Shown: piece by piece, positions 25,867 to 34,160 of the stretch
Layout: the number at the start of each line of letters is the position of its first letter
Numbering within the stretch: the first letter of the stretch is position 1
Origin: Tepidanaerobacter sp. GT38
GTDB lineage: Bacteria; Bacillota; Thermosediminibacteria; Thermosediminibacterales; Tepidanaerobacteraceae
Length of the DNA: 36,007 bases
NCBI RefSeq assembly: GCF_021991635.1
Contig: NZ_JAFFJA010000005.1
Span: 1-36,007 of the forward strand
Direction of reading: 5' to 3'
Notes under the pieces: generated by a model
What the model saw: only the letters and a program-made list of their open reading frames with translations
Database searches by the model: none
What the model was told of the DNA's origin: nothing
Position numbers and translations under genes: made by a program

Positions 25867-26898
25867 CTATTCGCCTCCCTCGAGTTTTAATAGTTTCCTA
25901 GCCGCTCCCTCATCTGTAATAAAAACTGTGGGGCTGTGGTATTTAAGAAAAGCTTGTATTGCTGGGGCTTTACTGGCACCACCGGCTATAGCAATAACAA
26001 TGCGTATGTTTTTCAAATCTGCTACGCTGAGGCCCACACTGGTGGTAGTATGGACAACCTTCCCTTCTTTATTGAAGTAATATCCGAAGGCTTCAGCCAC
26101 TGCACCTTTTTTACGTATTTCCATTATTTCTTGCTTAGAAAGTCCACGCCTTCTCCCTATCTCTTCTGCTCCTCCGATGCCATGAAGCAAAATATTGGTC
26201 CTGCGAACGATATTTAGTATTTCACGTATTCCAGGTTCATTCACGATAGACTCCATAGCTTCTGGGCTCAGATTGTCTGGAACATAAAGCAGCCTATATT
26301 GGGCATTTAGCTTTTTGGCAAGCTCTGCAGCTATGGTATTAGATTCAATTTCAACTCTTTCGCCCAAGCCTCCTCTGCCAGGCACAACTATGACATCCTT
26401 AAGGCCTGTAATTTTATCCATGGCTTTAGGTATCTGAGCCATTGTTGTTCCACCTGTTACTGCTACGATATCACCATCGTTTATAGTTTTCTTAATATAT
26501 CGAGCAGCTTCTTTACCAAGTTGCAGCTTAATAGTTTCATCTTCATCGGTATTGCCCGGAACTATGGAAACATAACCACAATTAAATCGCTGTCGTATTT
26601 TTTGAGCAATGGGGTTTAAGCCTCTCAAATGATATATAAAATGCTCCATTTTAAAAATCATATCTTTGCCGGCATCGGTCAATTTCATTCCCTGCTGGTC
26701 TATTGTCAATAGTCCTTGCTCCTCAAGGCGCTTTACCTCTGCTCTGAGCTGCCTTTCAGACCAAGAAATAATGGATGATAAAGCTCTTCTGCCGATAGGT
26801 TGGTTAAAATAGATACTGCGCAATATGGTGTAGCGGTTTTCTACAAGATTTGCAATTTCAGGAGCTATTTGCTTTAATAATCCCACCACTTCTTCCAT
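25867..26898 (-). CDS. cggR: CggR-type central glycolytic gene regulator (SorC family)
   Basis: A 343-residue SorC-type repressor. The N-terminal winged helix lies about 18-72 (RRALSSIISWSERQLRAEVKRL is its recognition part), and the large C-terminal sugar-binding domain includes AVTGGTTMAQIP near 147-158, VVPGRGGLGE and a final FITDEGAARKLL. In Bacillus this protein represses gap-pgk-tpi-pgm-eno and is released by fructose 1,6-bisphosphate. ATG at 26898 has AAGGAG seven bases upstream. It lies downstream of gap, with a stem-loop between them, whereas the normal order is cggR then gap. A matching operator lies before gap, so it should control itself through gap transcription. Confidence 0.9.
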   Translation of the reverse strand: MEEVVGLLKQIAPEIANLVENRYTILRSIYFNQPIGRRALSSIISWSERQLRAEVKRLEEQGLLTIDQQGMKLTDAGKDMIFKMEHFIYHLRGLNPIAQKIRQRFNCGYVSIVPGNTDEDETIKLQLGKEAARYIKKTINDGDIVAVTGGTTMAQIPKAMDKITGLKDVIVVPGRGGLGERVEIESNTIAAELAKKLNAQYRLLYVPDNLSPEAMESIVNEPGIREILNIVRRTNILLHGIGGAEEIGRRRGLSKQEIMEIRKKGAVAEAFGYYFNKEGKVVHTTTSVGLSVADLKNIRIVIAIAGGASKAPAIQAFLKYHSPTVFITDEGAARKLLKLEGGE

Positions 26899-26932
26899 TA
26901 TTAATCTCCTTAATTTGACTTATACGAAATAA

Positions 26933-26975
26933 ATGGCTGAGAAACCCTGCCTGAAAGCAAGAGTTTTTCAGCCAT
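26933..26975 (-). other. Hairpin between gap and cggR
   Basis: The arms atggctga (26933-26940) and tcagccat (26968-26975) pair perfectly and extend inward by gaaa/tttt, giving about 12 bp with a loop near 19 bases. On the minus strand it is followed by TTATTTCG, so termination would be weak. It could end part of the transcripts or protect the gap mRNA. Confidence 0.6.
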
Positions 26976-26987
26976 GGTTCTCCCACT

Positions 26988-28013
<1,026 letters not shown>

Positions 28014-28141
28014 TTAATTTATGTATTTTATTTTAAAATTAACTTAAAGCCGGATGCAGATGAGATTTGATCATAATTTAGAATTTGCTAAGTGAATGCT
28101 ATTTTATACAATCTCTGCAGCAAATATGAACTTTCGACAAT

Positions 28142-28180
28142 CGGGACGTTTTATGTCCCTTGTGTTTGTTTACCGTCCCG
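28142..28180 (-). promoter_or_regulatory. CggR-type operator upstream of gap
   Basis: On the plus strand cgggacgttttatgtccc (28142-28159) fits the known CGGGAC-N6-TGTC half operator exactly. On the minus strand a CGGGACGG (28173-28180) and a GGGACATAAAACGTCCCG are spaced about 20 bases, like the two tandem repeats of the Bacillus operator. The promoter is not certain: a TTCATA/TATAAA pair with 16-base spacing sits downstream, nearer to gap. Confidence 0.7.
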
Positions 28181-28186
28181 TCTGGT

Positions 28187-28222
28187 GGAAAAAAACAGGG
28201 TTTTTGTCTAAAGCACAAAAAC
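28187..28222 (-). terminator. Possible weak terminator or attenuator between rpoN and gap
   Basis: The arms gtttttgt (28200-28207) and acaaaaac (28215-28222) form an 8-bp AU-rich stem. On the minus strand CCTG and then seven T follow. The stem is weak and the T run is displaced, so leaky termination is the most it suggests. Confidence 0.3.
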
Positions 28223-28309
28223 ACCTAAATTTGTATTAAAGGGAAAAATTGCTGATATCATTATTATTATTCAACAAAGTTTGCCAAAATCCTTCTGGAA
28301 AAATACATT

Positions 28310-29701
28310 TTAGTATCTTTTTCTCTTTGTTGACGAAAGTATGCCCATTTCCTCTCTGTATTTAGCTACCGTCCTTCGAGAAATTGTGACGCCTTTTTCA
28401 TTTAAAATATCTGCAATCTTTTGGTCGCTCAAGGGGTTATACGGATCCTCACCTTCGATCATTTCTCGCATTATCCTCTTTATGCTTTCGGCAGAAGTCA
28501 TAGTCCCATTAGCATTCTCCAAACCGCTTTGGAAGAAGAACTTTAATTCAAAAATGCCTCTGGGTGTTTGCACATATTTACCGCTTATAGCTCTTGAAAC
28601 AGTAGATTCATGAATTCCTACCATATCTGCTATCTGCTTCATTGTAAGAGGTTTAAGGTAAATTAATCCATTGTCTAAAAAATCCTTTTGAACATCAGCT
28701 ATAGATTGTATGACTTTATGAAGGGTTATACGCCGTTGTTCGATGCTTTTTATGAGCCACAATGCGGAATCAAGGCGGTTTGATAGAAATTTAGAAATAT
28801 TTGACTCTTTATCCACAGAAGTAAGCAGTGAACGATAATATGGTTTGATAGAAAGTTTAGGTGATAAAGAATCATTCATAATCACTACATATTCATTTCC
28901 TACTTTTTCAATTGTGGCGTCAGGAACTATATAATGGACATCATTTGGAGAAGAAAAATTTCGTCCAGGTTTTGGATCCAGAGTCACTAAAATGTCCTTT
29001 AATTGTTGAACCTGGGCTAAGCTTATCTTTAACGTATCTGCTATTTTAGAAAAGCGACCTTCAGCCAAATCTACTAAATGGTTTTTAACTAAATCCTTTA
29101 TTTTTGGAGCTTTAATGCCGTTTTGTTCTATTTGTATCAGTAAACATTCAGTTAAATTTCTAGCTCCTACCCCTGTAGGATCAAAAGTTTGAATTACTTT
29201 TAGCACATCTTCAACATCATTTTTAGATACTTTTAGCAACCTTGAAACTTCATCCGTGGTTATCGCGAGGTAACCATTTTTATCCAGATTACCTATTAAA
29301 AATTCGCCAATTTTAAATCCCGTCTTTGTTAAAGAAGAAAGGTGAAGTTGGGTCATCAGATGTTCCTGCAGAGACGGTGTTGAAGAAATAAAATTATCAT
29401 AGGCAATTTCTTCCTTTTGCTCTCTCTGTATCCTTATGGGTTCAACACTTGCTTCATCCTGAAAATACTCTTCCCAATCAATGCTATCGTCTTTTTCTTT
29501 TTCTTCCTCCCTTTCATCAGTTACGTCATTTTTTGAAAAATCCTCACTTATATCAAGCAACGGATTTTCTAAGAGCTGGTTTTGTATATACTGACCTAAT
29601 TCAAGTGTCGAAAGCTGTAAAATGGTTATGGCCTGCCTGAGCTCAGGAGTCATTACAAGCTTTTGAGTTTGTGAAAGGGTCAGGCTGAAATTCATCTGCA
29701 T
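28310..29701 (-). CDS. rpoN: RNA polymerase sigma-54 factor
   Basis: A 463-residue sigma-54. Region I is the Gln/Leu-rich N-terminus (LTLSQTQKLVMTPELRQAI and later ILQLSTLELGQYI), region II is acidic (DEREEEKEKDDSIDWEE near 63-79), and the RpoN box is RRTVAKYRE at 442-450. ATG at 29701 has a G-rich ribosome site (GGGGGG) six bases upstream. Its own promoter is near 29747-29775. It lies just before gap, as in other clostridia where rpoN precedes the glycolytic regulator genes, so it may join their transcript. No sigma-54 activator is seen in the window. Confidence 0.97.
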   Translation of the reverse strand: MQMNFSLTLSQTQKLVMTPELRQAITILQLSTLELGQYIQNQLLENPLLDISEDFSKNDVTDEREEEKEKDDSIDWEEYFQDEASVEPIRIQREQKEEIAYDNFISSTPSLQEHLMTQLHLSSLTKTGFKIGEFLIGNLDKNGYLAITTDEVSRLLKVSKNDVEDVLKVIQTFDPTGVGARNLTECLLIQIEQNGIKAPKIKDLVKNHLVDLAEGRFSKIADTLKISLAQVQQLKDILVTLDPKPGRNFSSPNDVHYIVPDATIEKVGNEYVVIMNDSLSPKLSIKPYYRSLLTSVDKESNISKFLSNRLDSALWLIKSIEQRRITLHKVIQSIADVQKDFLDNGLIYLKPLTMKQIADMVGIHESTVSRAISGKYVQTPRGIFELKFFFQSGLENANGTMTSAESIKRIMREMIEGEDPYNPLSDQKIADILNEKGVTISRRTVAKYREEMGILSSTKRKRY

Positions 29702-29746
29702 CCTTTTCCCCCCTTAGGAACAAGAGAAAATGCTATATAACAGATT

Positions 29747-29775
29747 TTATTAAATATATTCTATAAGAATATCAA
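29747..29775 (-). promoter_or_regulatory. Candidate SigA promoter of rpoN
   Basis: Minus strand TTGATA (29770-29775), 17-base spacer and TAATAA (29747-29752), about 50 bases upstream of the rpoN ATG. Moderate match in a very AT-rich stretch. Confidence 0.5.
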
Positions 29776-29873
29776 TTTTTCCTCTTTTTCTTAAATTAAA
29801 ATGGAATGGAATTTGCTAGAGACTGATTTTATATAATGTTATTAAATGAATCTTCCTAATATTCATTAACGAC

Positions 29874-29917
29874 AAAAAAGGAGCAGGAAAGACATTTTCC
29901 GCATTGCTTCCTGCCCC
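29874..29917 (-). terminator. Intrinsic terminator after the 17M-type stress gene
   Basis: The arms ggagcaggaa (29880-29889) and ttcctgcccc (29908-29917) form a 10-bp stem with one G-U pair on the minus-strand RNA, followed by six T. It lies 24 bases past the stop codon and isolates this gene from rpoN. Confidence 0.85.
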
Positions 29918-29940
29918 AAAATCTTTCTGTAAATCTATTC

Positions 29941-30450
29941 TTATTTCATCGACCCTTTTCGCTGTGTGTTTACGTCACGGGCACCATTTTGTCTAAAGAT
30001 TTCTGCAGCGCTGTCAACCTTGGTTTCATGGGTTCTTACTGCTGCCAGTATTTTTCCATTTTTAACTTCTTCTTCATATTTGCGGCCCTGTTCTTCCGGA
30101 ATTCCCCAATCGATAAGCCCACCGGCAACGCCTCCTGTAGCGGCGCCAGACAGCAAGCCCGCTATTGGCCCTGCCGCAATAAGTGGCCCAAGGCCAGGTA
30201 TTGCTAAGGCCCCTGCACCCATGGCAAGGCCGGCTAATCCTCCTATTGCACCCCCTGTTGTAGCACCATCGGCAACTGTACCCATATTCATGCCCATAGT
30301 ATTATCGCCTTGGGCATCTTGCCCCTGGCCCTGCTGCTGTTTGGCAACGATGGATATTTCATTGGTATCGAATCCCGACTGTCGAAGTTCTGCTACTGCC
30401 TTTTCAGCTTGGTCGTAACTGTCAAAAACACCTATAACTGTTTTTACCAT
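29941..30450 (-). CDS. General stress protein 17M-like protein with glycine-zipper segment
   Basis: A 169-residue protein. The N-terminal 35 residues (VIGVFDSYDQAEKAVAELRQ, then a GFDTNEISIVAK strand) are the YflT/17M-type ferredoxin-like fold. A Gln-rich linker (QQQGQGQDAQGD) is followed by about 50 residues of Gly/Ala-rich sequence with GxxxG-type steps (GGAIGGLAGLAMG through GGVAGG), and the end is ILAAVRTHETKVDSAAEIFRQNGARDV. In the family the function is unknown, with stress or spore links. The glycine zipper could sit in a membrane. It has its own transcript, divergent from the Gln-rich orphan gene. Confidence 0.85.
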   Translation of the reverse strand: MVKTVIGVFDSYDQAEKAVAELRQSGFDTNEISIVAKQQQGQGQDAQGDNTMGMNMGTVADGATTGGAIGGLAGLAMGAGALAIPGLGPLIAAGPIAGLLSGAATGGVAGGLIDWGIPEEQGRKYEEEVKNGKILAAVRTHETKVDSAAEIFRQNGARDVNTQRKGSMK

Positions 30451-30591
30451 TTATTATTTACCTCCCGGTTATATTATTAAAATCACTCTTATTTTATCCT
30501 TGTCATAGAGTAGCTATTCTTTACATGATAATTAGCAAAAAAGGGAATAGTAATTTTAAAGTTTACTTTGTTGGGTCGGGAGGCGTTTATT

Positions 30592-31167
30592 ATGACCGAC
30601 AAAAAAATATTCCAAGATAACAATACAGATAAAAGCATGAGTGAAATCAGCAAAAACCTAAGCACAGATACAGTAAATAAATTTCATGAAATTATTGGCG
30701 AAAGGCAACAACAAAACAGTCAGCATCAAAATCCTGTTCAGCAGCAATTTTTCCAAGAGATTAATTGTTTGCTAAACTCTGCACGAGAGCAGCAAATGTC
30801 TTCTCAAAAGGAGCTTCAGACCATATTAAATCAAGCATCAACAAACCTAATTGATTCTAATCGCCTTGAAACTTTATACAATAGTGCAAAGCAGCTACAG
30901 CAGGCGGCTCAACTGGGCATTGCTAACCTTAAGCTGAATATTCAGCAGTACAAAAGTATGATCGATAAAATGGAAAAGGATTGCCATGAACAGCAGGTAA
31001 GCACAGATTTACAGGTTATCCAGGCACTGCAGCAAGCCATATCCTGTATGGCTCAAGCACAAAACAGCCTACTTCAAAGCCAGGCTGTAGATAAGATTTA
31101 TGATTCCATAACAAAATGTCAGGATAACTTGGCTCAAATAGAAAAGCTGGACGATACAAATATGTAA
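30592..31167 (+). CDS. Hypothetical Gln-rich helical protein
   Basis: A 191-residue protein that I do not recognise. It is the only plus-strand gene. ATG at 30592 has GGGAGG eight bases upstream; a TTG at 30568 opens the frame but has no such site. The sequence is hydrophilic and strongly Gln/Asn rich (ERQQQNSQHQNPVQQQFFQ near 43-61), with long amphipathic helices and Leu/Ile spacing that suggests coiled coil (AKQLQQAAQLGIANLKLNIQQ and QALQQAISCMAQAQNSLLQS). No signal or membrane segment is seen. It is divergent from the 17M-type gene and converges on the SPOCS-protein gene. A spore-related role is a guess from these neighbours. Confidence 0.75.
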   Translation: MTDKKIFQDNNTDKSMSEISKNLSTDTVNKFHEIIGERQQQNSQHQNPVQQQFFQEINCLLNSAREQQMSSQKELQTILNQASTNLIDSNRLETLYNSAKQLQQAAQLGIANLKLNIQQYKSMIDKMEKDCHEQQVSTDLQVIQALQQAISCMAQAQNSLLQSQAVDKIYDSITKCQDNLAQIEKLDDTNM

Positions 31168-31175
31168 TTTATAAA

Positions 31176-31222
31176 AAAATTAGGCGTTTATGGCAACAGA
31201 TCCGCCATAAACGCCTAATTTT
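31176..31222. terminator. Bidirectional intrinsic terminator
   Basis: A perfect 19-bp inverted repeat (31176-31194 with 31204-31222) around a 9-base loop, with an A run on the left and T's on the right, so it terminates in both directions. It serves the plus-strand orphan gene and the minus-strand SPOCS gene, whose stop codon lies at its right edge. Confidence 0.95.
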
Positions 31223-32705
31223 AGTAAGGATAATGGTCATGGTGATGATGGTGGTGATCATGGTGATAATGGTCATGGTGGTGGTGAAATGGCACCAGTT
31301 TTACCAGCATCTCAAATAAAATTGTGATTTTAATTCTTCTGGGGCTTACCACATCAACACTTATATGTTCTACATTAAAATACACCAAAGCTTCCATACC
31401 TGGAGTAGCACCGTGAAGATGAATAAATTCCATGAACGGGAAACTTGCCTCAAAGAAGTGAACCGGTTGTGAAGGCAATGCTGCCACGTACAGCACTTTT
31501 GCCGATACATCTCCATCTACTATGACTTTATCATGTAAAACCTTTACATGGTCTACGGAAAATTTGGCCTTGGCCTCAACACCTCGAGCAGCGTCCGGTT
31601 TTCCATCGGGTATTGTTACCGTATCCTGAATTATTGCCTGGACTTTGCCTAACCAAAGTTTTCCACGATGGGTATCACGGCGGGCTTCAAGCACATATAT
31701 ATAGCCGTAAATGGTACCAACTACTATTTCGCCATATCCTTTTTGATTTAACTCACCGGCCGTCACGCAAAAGGCTCCGTTGGGAACTGTCTGCTGCCAT
31801 TCCATCATGATTTTGCCGGCTTTCCAACTGTAAATATATACATTGCTCAAACACACAACTATTAATTCTTTTTTGCCGTCTCCATCAATATCATATATTG
31901 CAACATCCTTTACATCCTGACAGTGTTTGGGACTGTCCCAAAAGGTTTGATACTTACCGCCAGCATAGCGCAGCACTCTTACCTTATTTATTGTGCAGTC
32001 AAATACTATCTCATGTTTCCCGTCTAAGTCGAAATCCGCCACTACTAGAAAGGCCTTACCGGCTTCTTCGATGTGGCTGCTCCACTTGTCATGCCTTCTG
32101 CCACCTTTGAAAGACAATATATAAAGTGTACATCCGTGTCTGCCATGGGTTTTTATTACTATTTCGGGATAACCGTCACCATCTGTATCACCAACTGCTA
32201 CACAATAAACCGGATGCTCTATTCTCTCCTCTTTTACCAGGATCAACCTCTTATCGTAGCGAAAAATATATATTCTAGGTTTACCTTTAGCAACCGCTAT
32301 TATCTCATACTTCCCATCTTTATCGATGTCCGCAACGGCTATACAAGTCACAGTTTCTCTTAGTTCCGCACTTTCCGCAATCCTTACCAGTTTGCCTTTT
32401 TGCATCTTATATACATGAATACCTCTGGTACATCCCACGATTATCTCATGAATGCCATCTTTGTCGATGTCGTGACAACCCAGCCAGTGGGTATCGTTAT
32501 CTTCCAGGGAAGTTCGGGCCAACTGGCGGTAGGTGTGACCTCGGTATTGAAATACGTATAAATTGGATTGGTGCCCTGAAGCAGTTGTTGTGCCCGCAAT
32601 GATGTTTATATGTCCATCGCCGTTTACATCACCTAAAGCCACACGCGAGTCCTGACCCAAATCTTTACTGGCCCATTCCAATTGGTATGCCTGGCGCATT
32701 TTCAT
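31221..32705 (-). CDS. Seven-repeat FG-GAP/VCBS beta-propeller protein with SPOCS (DUF3794) domain and His-rich tail
   Basis: A 494-residue protein in three parts. Residues 1-345 hold seven repeats of about 47 residues carrying D-x-(D/N)-x-D-G loops (D26, D79, D126, D173, D224, D272; the seventh, at 318, is degenerate ELNQKG), which in FG-GAP/VCBS families bind Ca2+ and form a seven-bladed propeller. Residues 382-470 match the SPOCS domain (KVIVDGDVSAKVLYVA, PVHFFEASFPFMEFIHLHGATPGM, VEHISVDVVSPRRIKI), known from spore coat and SipL proteins. Residues 474-494 contain 14 His with Asp and Tyr. No signal peptide. ATG codons stand at 32705 and 32699; the second is better spaced from GGAGG. Probably a spore or spore-coat protein, an inference from the SPOCS part. 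Confidence 0.85.
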   Translation of the reverse strand: MKMRQAYQLEWASKDLGQDSRVALGDVNGDGHINIIAGTTTASGHQSNLYVFQYRGHTYRQLARTSLEDNDTHWLGCHDIDKDGIHEIIVGCTRGIHVYKMQKGKLVRIAESAELRETVTCIAVADIDKDGKYEIIAVAKGKPRIYIFRYDKRLILVKEERIEHPVYCVAVGDTDGDGYPEIVIKTHGRHGCTLYILSFKGGRRHDKWSSHIEEAGKAFLVVADFDLDGKHEIVFDCTINKVRVLRYAGGKYQTFWDSPKHCQDVKDVAIYDIDGDGKKELIVVCLSNVYIYSWKAGKIMMEWQQTVPNGAFCVTAGELNQKGYGEIVVGTIYGYIYVLEARRDTHRGKLWLGKVQAIIQDTVTIPDGKPDAARGVEAKAKFSVDHVKVLHDKVIVDGDVSAKVLYVAALPSQPVHFFEASFPFMEFIHLHGATPGMEALVYFNVEHISVDVVSPRRIKITILFEMLVKLVPFHHHHDHYHHDHHHHHHDHYPY

Positions 32706-32789
32706 CTCCCTCCCCTAACAAAACTTCTAAATACTGCTTTTTATATATTATTCAGGTGAGGGAGAAAAGGACTATTACGGTCAAAAACT

Positions 32790-33803
32790 TTAAATCATAT
32801 CATTTTCCACCATGTTTTCCGCAATCTGCACCGCATTTAGAGCCGCACCTTTTCTCAGGTTATCAGCTACAATCCAAAGGTTTAAACCATTTTTTATAGA
32901 AAAATCCTCTCGAATTCTTCCCACAAACACCTCATCACGACCTGATACATCGCCAGGCAGCGGATATCGCTTAGATTTTGGTTCATCAACCACCTTAACA
33001 CCCGGTGCCTTAGAGAGAATCTCACGAGCCATATCCGCTGTGAGCTTTGCTTCTGTTTCGATGTTCACCGATTCGGCGTGACCGTTCAAAACGGGAACTC
33101 TGACGGTGGTAGCAGTTATAGCAATATTATCGTCATCCATTATTTTTCTGGTCTCATTTACCATTTTCCATTCTTCCTGACTGTAACCTGTATCATCAAA
33201 CACATCAATATGTGGTAGTACATTAAATGCAATTGGGTAAGGATATACATTCGCTACGGGATCTTCTCCGTTTAAAATCAGTTTTAACTGTTGTTTTAAT
33301 TCTTCAATGGCATCTAAACCGGTACCAGACACAGCCTGGTATGTGGAAACAACTACCCTTTTTATTTTTGCCACATCGTGTAAGGGTTTTAATGCAACCA
33401 CCATCTGAATAGTAGAACAGTTAGGATTGGCAATAACTCCCTTATGGTTTTTTATATGATCAGGATTGACCTCAGGCACAACCAGAGGCACCTCTGGCGA
33501 CATGCGAAAGGCATTGCTGTTGTCAATCACAATTGCGCCGCGCTTTACGGCCTCCGGTACAAGTTCTAAACTTACACTTTTACCGGCGGAAAATAGCGCT
33601 ATGTCAATGCCATCAAAGGAAGATGGCGTTGCCTCTTGCACTTTTATTTTCTCTCCTCTAAATGTAACAATATGCCCGTTAGACCGTGAGGAAGCTAATG
33701 GTAATATGCTTTTTACCGGAAAATCCCTCTCCTCCAAAACCTTAAGCATTGTTTGACCTACAGCCCCTGTGGCCCCTACTATAGCGATACTGTATTTTTT
33801 CAT
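32790..33803 (-). CDS. asd: Aspartate-semialdehyde dehydrogenase
   Basis: A 337-residue enzyme reducing aspartyl phosphate to aspartate semialdehyde, the branch point for lysine, threonine and methionine. GATGAVG at 10-16 binds NADP, the catalytic cysteine is C129 (NPNCSTIQ), and LNGHAESVNIE holds the active-site His. ATG at 33803 has AGGAG upstream. A good promoter (33882-33910) and a terminator upstream of it make it a separate transcript from the aspartokinase gene. No riboswitch precedes it. Confidence 0.97.
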   Translation of the reverse strand: MKKYSIAIVGATGAVGQTMLKVLEERDFPVKSILPLASSRSNGHIVTFRGEKIKVQEATPSSFDGIDIALFSAGKSVSLELVPEAVKRGAIVIDNSNAFRMSPEVPLVVPEVNPDHIKNHKGVIANPNCSTIQMVVALKPLHDVAKIKRVVVSTYQAVSGTGLDAIEELKQQLKLILNGEDPVANVYPYPIAFNVLPHIDVFDDTGYSQEEWKMVNETRKIMDDDNIAITATTVRVPVLNGHAESVNIETEAKLTADMAREILSKAPGVKVVDEPKSKRYPLPGDVSGRDEVFVGRIREDFSIKNGLNLWIVADNLRKGAALNAVQIAENMVENDMI

Positions 33804-33849
33804 TGTTCATCCACTCCTTTATGTATTGATATGTAGTAATTATTTTATC

Positions 33850-33869
33850 GATGAGCAAGGCCACTCATC
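33850..33869 (-). other. Small hairpin in the asd leader
   Basis: The arms gatgag (33850-33855) and ctcatc (33864-33869) with an 8-base loop sit about 10-20 bases downstream of the inferred start of asd mRNA. This might stabilise the 5' end. No T run follows. Confidence 0.35.
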
Positions 33870-33881
33870 TATATTGTAAAC

Positions 33882-33910
33882 ATTTTAATAAAAGCTTTCT
33901 AAAAATGCAA
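33882..33910 (-). promoter_or_regulatory. SigA-type promoter of asd
   Basis: Minus strand TTGCAT (33905-33910), 17-base spacer and TAAAAT (33882-33887). The 357-base gap 33804-34160 otherwise holds the leader hairpin, the terminator of the upstream transcript and AT-rich DNA; I see no gene in it. Confidence 0.65.
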
Positions 33911-34073
33911 TATTTATTGGTGTCTTACTATTCTGGTAAAAACATAATTATTATTTTTGTCTTTATATGAGAGACATTTGTTTTTTTATAAAAGACATTA
34001 GCATATTTTATTCGACGCAAATTTGTAATATCCTTTTTTTTGAATTATTTTCCTAGTTTGGATTTTTGTACAT

Positions 34074-34102
34074 AAAAAAAGCTGCCATTATTAAATGACA
34101 GC
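34074..34102 (-). terminator. Intrinsic terminator after the aspartokinase gene
   Basis: On the minus-strand RNA GCUGUCAU and AUGGCAGC pair over 8 bp with one G-U (plus arms 34081-34088 and 34095-34102, loop 6), followed by seven U. It lies about 60 bases past the stop codon and separates the gene from asd. Confidence 0.85.
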
Positions 34103-34160
34103 AAAAAACGCATTTTGTAAACTTATAAATTGCAAAAGGTTAAAATACAGAGTAACTTGA

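Noticed and set aside
28240-28310. Possible sigma-54 promoter (TTGGCA near the rpoN end)
   Set aside because: The TTGGCA is present but no GC at the required -12 distance follows.
29966-30418. Plus-strand frame of 150 codons opposite the 17M-type gene
   Set aside because: It is the shadow of the Gly/Ala-rich real gene, gives a Pro/Ala/Ser-rich translation and has no ribosome site.
31221-31290. Repetitive CAT/CAC-rich DNA as a microsatellite or CRISPR-like repeat
   Set aside because: It is the coding sequence of the His-rich tail; units are irregular and there are no spacers.
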